Shown: positions 12,684 through 13,480 of the stretch, in pieces | Numbering within the stretch: the first letter of the stretch is position 1 | How the letters are laid out: the number at the start of each line of letters is the position of its first letter | DNA from: an uncultured Succinatimonas sp. | GTDB lineage: Bacteria; Pseudomonadota; Gammaproteobacteria; Enterobacterales; Succinivibrionaceae | Assembly (NCBI GenBank): GCA_905201175.1 | Contig: CAJKNC010000042.1 | Coordinates: 1-13,480 of the forward strand | Direction of reading: 5' to 3' | DNA: 13,480 nucleotides | Program-made: the position numbers and the translations under genes | The notes under the pieces: generated by a model | The model's input: the letters and a program-made list of their open reading frames with translations, nothing else | Database searches by the model: none | Told to the model about the DNA's origin: nothing

Positions 12684-13400
12684 ATGCTGTATGTTTTAGG
12701 AGATCATTTAAAAAGTCCCCGTTTCGGCTACACTCATCACGGTATATATATCGGTGATGGCTATGTAGTAGAAAATACACGCAATGGCACTAATATTGTA
12801 TCCTTAGAAGAATTCTCACAGGGGCATGATATAGAAGTCGTTGTTCATAAAGACAGAGCTTTTGACAGGCAAGAAAGCTGCAAACGGGCTCTGCTTTGCG
12901 TAGGAGAGGACAAATATAATCTGATAAATTACAACTGTGAGCACTTTGTCAATTGGTGCATAAGCGGAAAATACCAGAGCTCCCAGGTAAAAAATACAGT
13001 TGCCGCTATCTCGTCAGCTGCCGTTATTGCCGCAGATGCCTGCATCTATCTCTCTAAAGCTAAAGGCAAGTCTAAGGCCGCTGCCAAAGCAGCCTCCTTA
13101 GGCATAAATGCCCTCTCTCTAAGCACAGGTGCTTTAGCTGCGATAAAAGTGGCAAAAACCGCTATAACTATTGCTGATACTATAAATAAGGCCAATTGCG
13201 TAGCTAATACTATAAAAAATGGGAATAAGGACTTAAAAACTGCGCTGAAAGTAGCTTCCGTAATCGCCGGATTAGATGAAGAATCATCAGAATTTATTTC
13301 AAGTAAGATCGACAGCGGACTGCATAAGGGATATGAAAAAATCAAAGAAAAAAGCAGAATTCTGAAAAGAAATATGCCTTCAAAAATACAATCAATTTAA
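12684..13400 (+). CDS. LRAT-like (NlpC/P60 superfamily) protein with small-residue-rich helical tail
   Basis: A 238-residue protein without signal peptide. Residues 1-95 match the LRAT/H-rev107 pattern: HHGIYIGDGYVVE (18-30), corresponding to the His-containing EHWAIYVGDGYVVH of human PLAAT proteins, and NCEHFVNWCISGKY (84-97) with the expected nucleophile Cys85. Members are thiol acyltransferases or phospholipases acting on membrane lipids. The first His (His18) is kept, but the second family His is Glu30. Residues 103-200 are rich in Ala, Ser, Ile, Lys and Gly (for example 133-165), with hydrophobic or amphipathic helices that could sit on or in a membrane, as the C-terminal anchor of PLAAT enzymes does. 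The end (200-238) is charged and basic. No partner gene is visible; function unknown. Confidence 0.75.
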   Translation: MLYVLGDHLKSPRFGYTHHGIYIGDGYVVENTRNGTNIVSLEEFSQGHDIEVVVHKDRAFDRQESCKRALLCVGEDKYNLINYNCEHFVNWCISGKYQSSQVKNTVAAISSAAVIAADACIYLSKAKGKSKAAAKAASLGINALSLSTGALAAIKVAKTAITIADTINKANCVANTIKNGNKDLKTALKVASVIAGLDEESSEFISSKIDSGLHKGYEKIKEKSRILKRNMPSKIQSI

Positions 13401-13449
13401 AAATTTCGCACAAAGTTTTCAATTGATAGATATTTTAGCAATTTAATTT

Positions 13450-13475
13450 TTTATGATTTATATATAAATCATAAA
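13450..13475. repeat. Perfect 26-bp AT-rich palindrome
   Basis: Half-site TTTATGATTTATA (13450-13462) is followed directly by its exact reverse complement. It lies 50 bases after the LRAT-family stop, just after a T-rich run. With no GC core it would be a weak terminator; an operator for a gene beyond the edge is equally possible. Confidence 0.55.
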
Positions 13476-13480
13476 TTTAT

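Noticed and set aside
13046..13345. Minus-strand 99-codon hydrophobic frame opposite the LRAT-family gene
   Set aside because: Antisense of the Ala/Lys-rich helical tail. The plus-strand frame has the LRAT motifs, a ribosome site and a promoter.
1..13480. CRISPR array, insertion sequence, prophage or integration site
   Set aside because: No regularly spaced repeats, transposase or integrase, or terminal inverted repeats were seen. The only tandem repeat is the coding one in tolA.

Overview
The window reads as a stretch of an AT-rich gammaproteobacterial chromosome. The order ruvC-ruvA-ruvB-ybgC-tolQ-tolR-tolA-tolB-pal-cpoB is the classical Holliday-junction plus Tol-Pal cluster of Gammaproteobacteria. 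Low GC, a uronate-type sugar isomerase, a bile-acid-type sodium symporter and an LRAT-family protein would fit a gut or rumen anaerobe such as a Succinivibrionaceae member. That lineage assignment is inference from gene content and style, not from a database match.

Left part (1-2830). A single highly expressed-looking gene for an RpiB-fold sugar isomerase (best match DhuI, unsaturated-uronate catabolism) reads rightwards. It has its own promoter, a LacI-type operator, a CRP-like box and a strong terminator. Reading leftwards toward it are a possible tiny ORF, a DUF945/YdgA-like membrane-anchored protein and a small WG-repeat protein. A gene-free, hairpin-rich spacer (2717-3085) follows.

Central part (3044-11660, all minus strand). 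A very compact gene run begins with a short-chain dehydrogenase (SDR). It continues with ruvC, ruvA, ruvB, ybgC, tolQ, tolR, tolA, tolB, pal and cpoB. Gaps from the SDR gene to pal are 2-43 bases, so it probably forms one long operon plus internal promoters. RuvABC moves and resolves Holliday junctions. TolQRA in the inner membrane uses the proton gradient to act on TolB and Pal during outer-membrane constriction at division, and CpoB links this to peptidoglycan synthesis. An intrinsic terminator lies between pal and cpoB, and another follows cpoB.

Right part (11702-13480). A bile acid:sodium symporter family gene (minus) and an LRAT/NlpC-P60-type protein with a small-residue-rich helical tail (plus) are divergently transcribed from a shared 106-base spacer. 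A perfect AT-rich palindrome closes the window.

Most unusual items: a roughly 94-residue Gln/Tyr-rich cytoplasmic tail on TolQ; a CxxC and a second cysteine pair in the TolA C-terminal domain; the terminator splitting pal from cpoB; the SDR gene heading the ruv-tol operon; and the LRAT protein with Glu in place of its second family histidine. No complete new defence-type system is evident.
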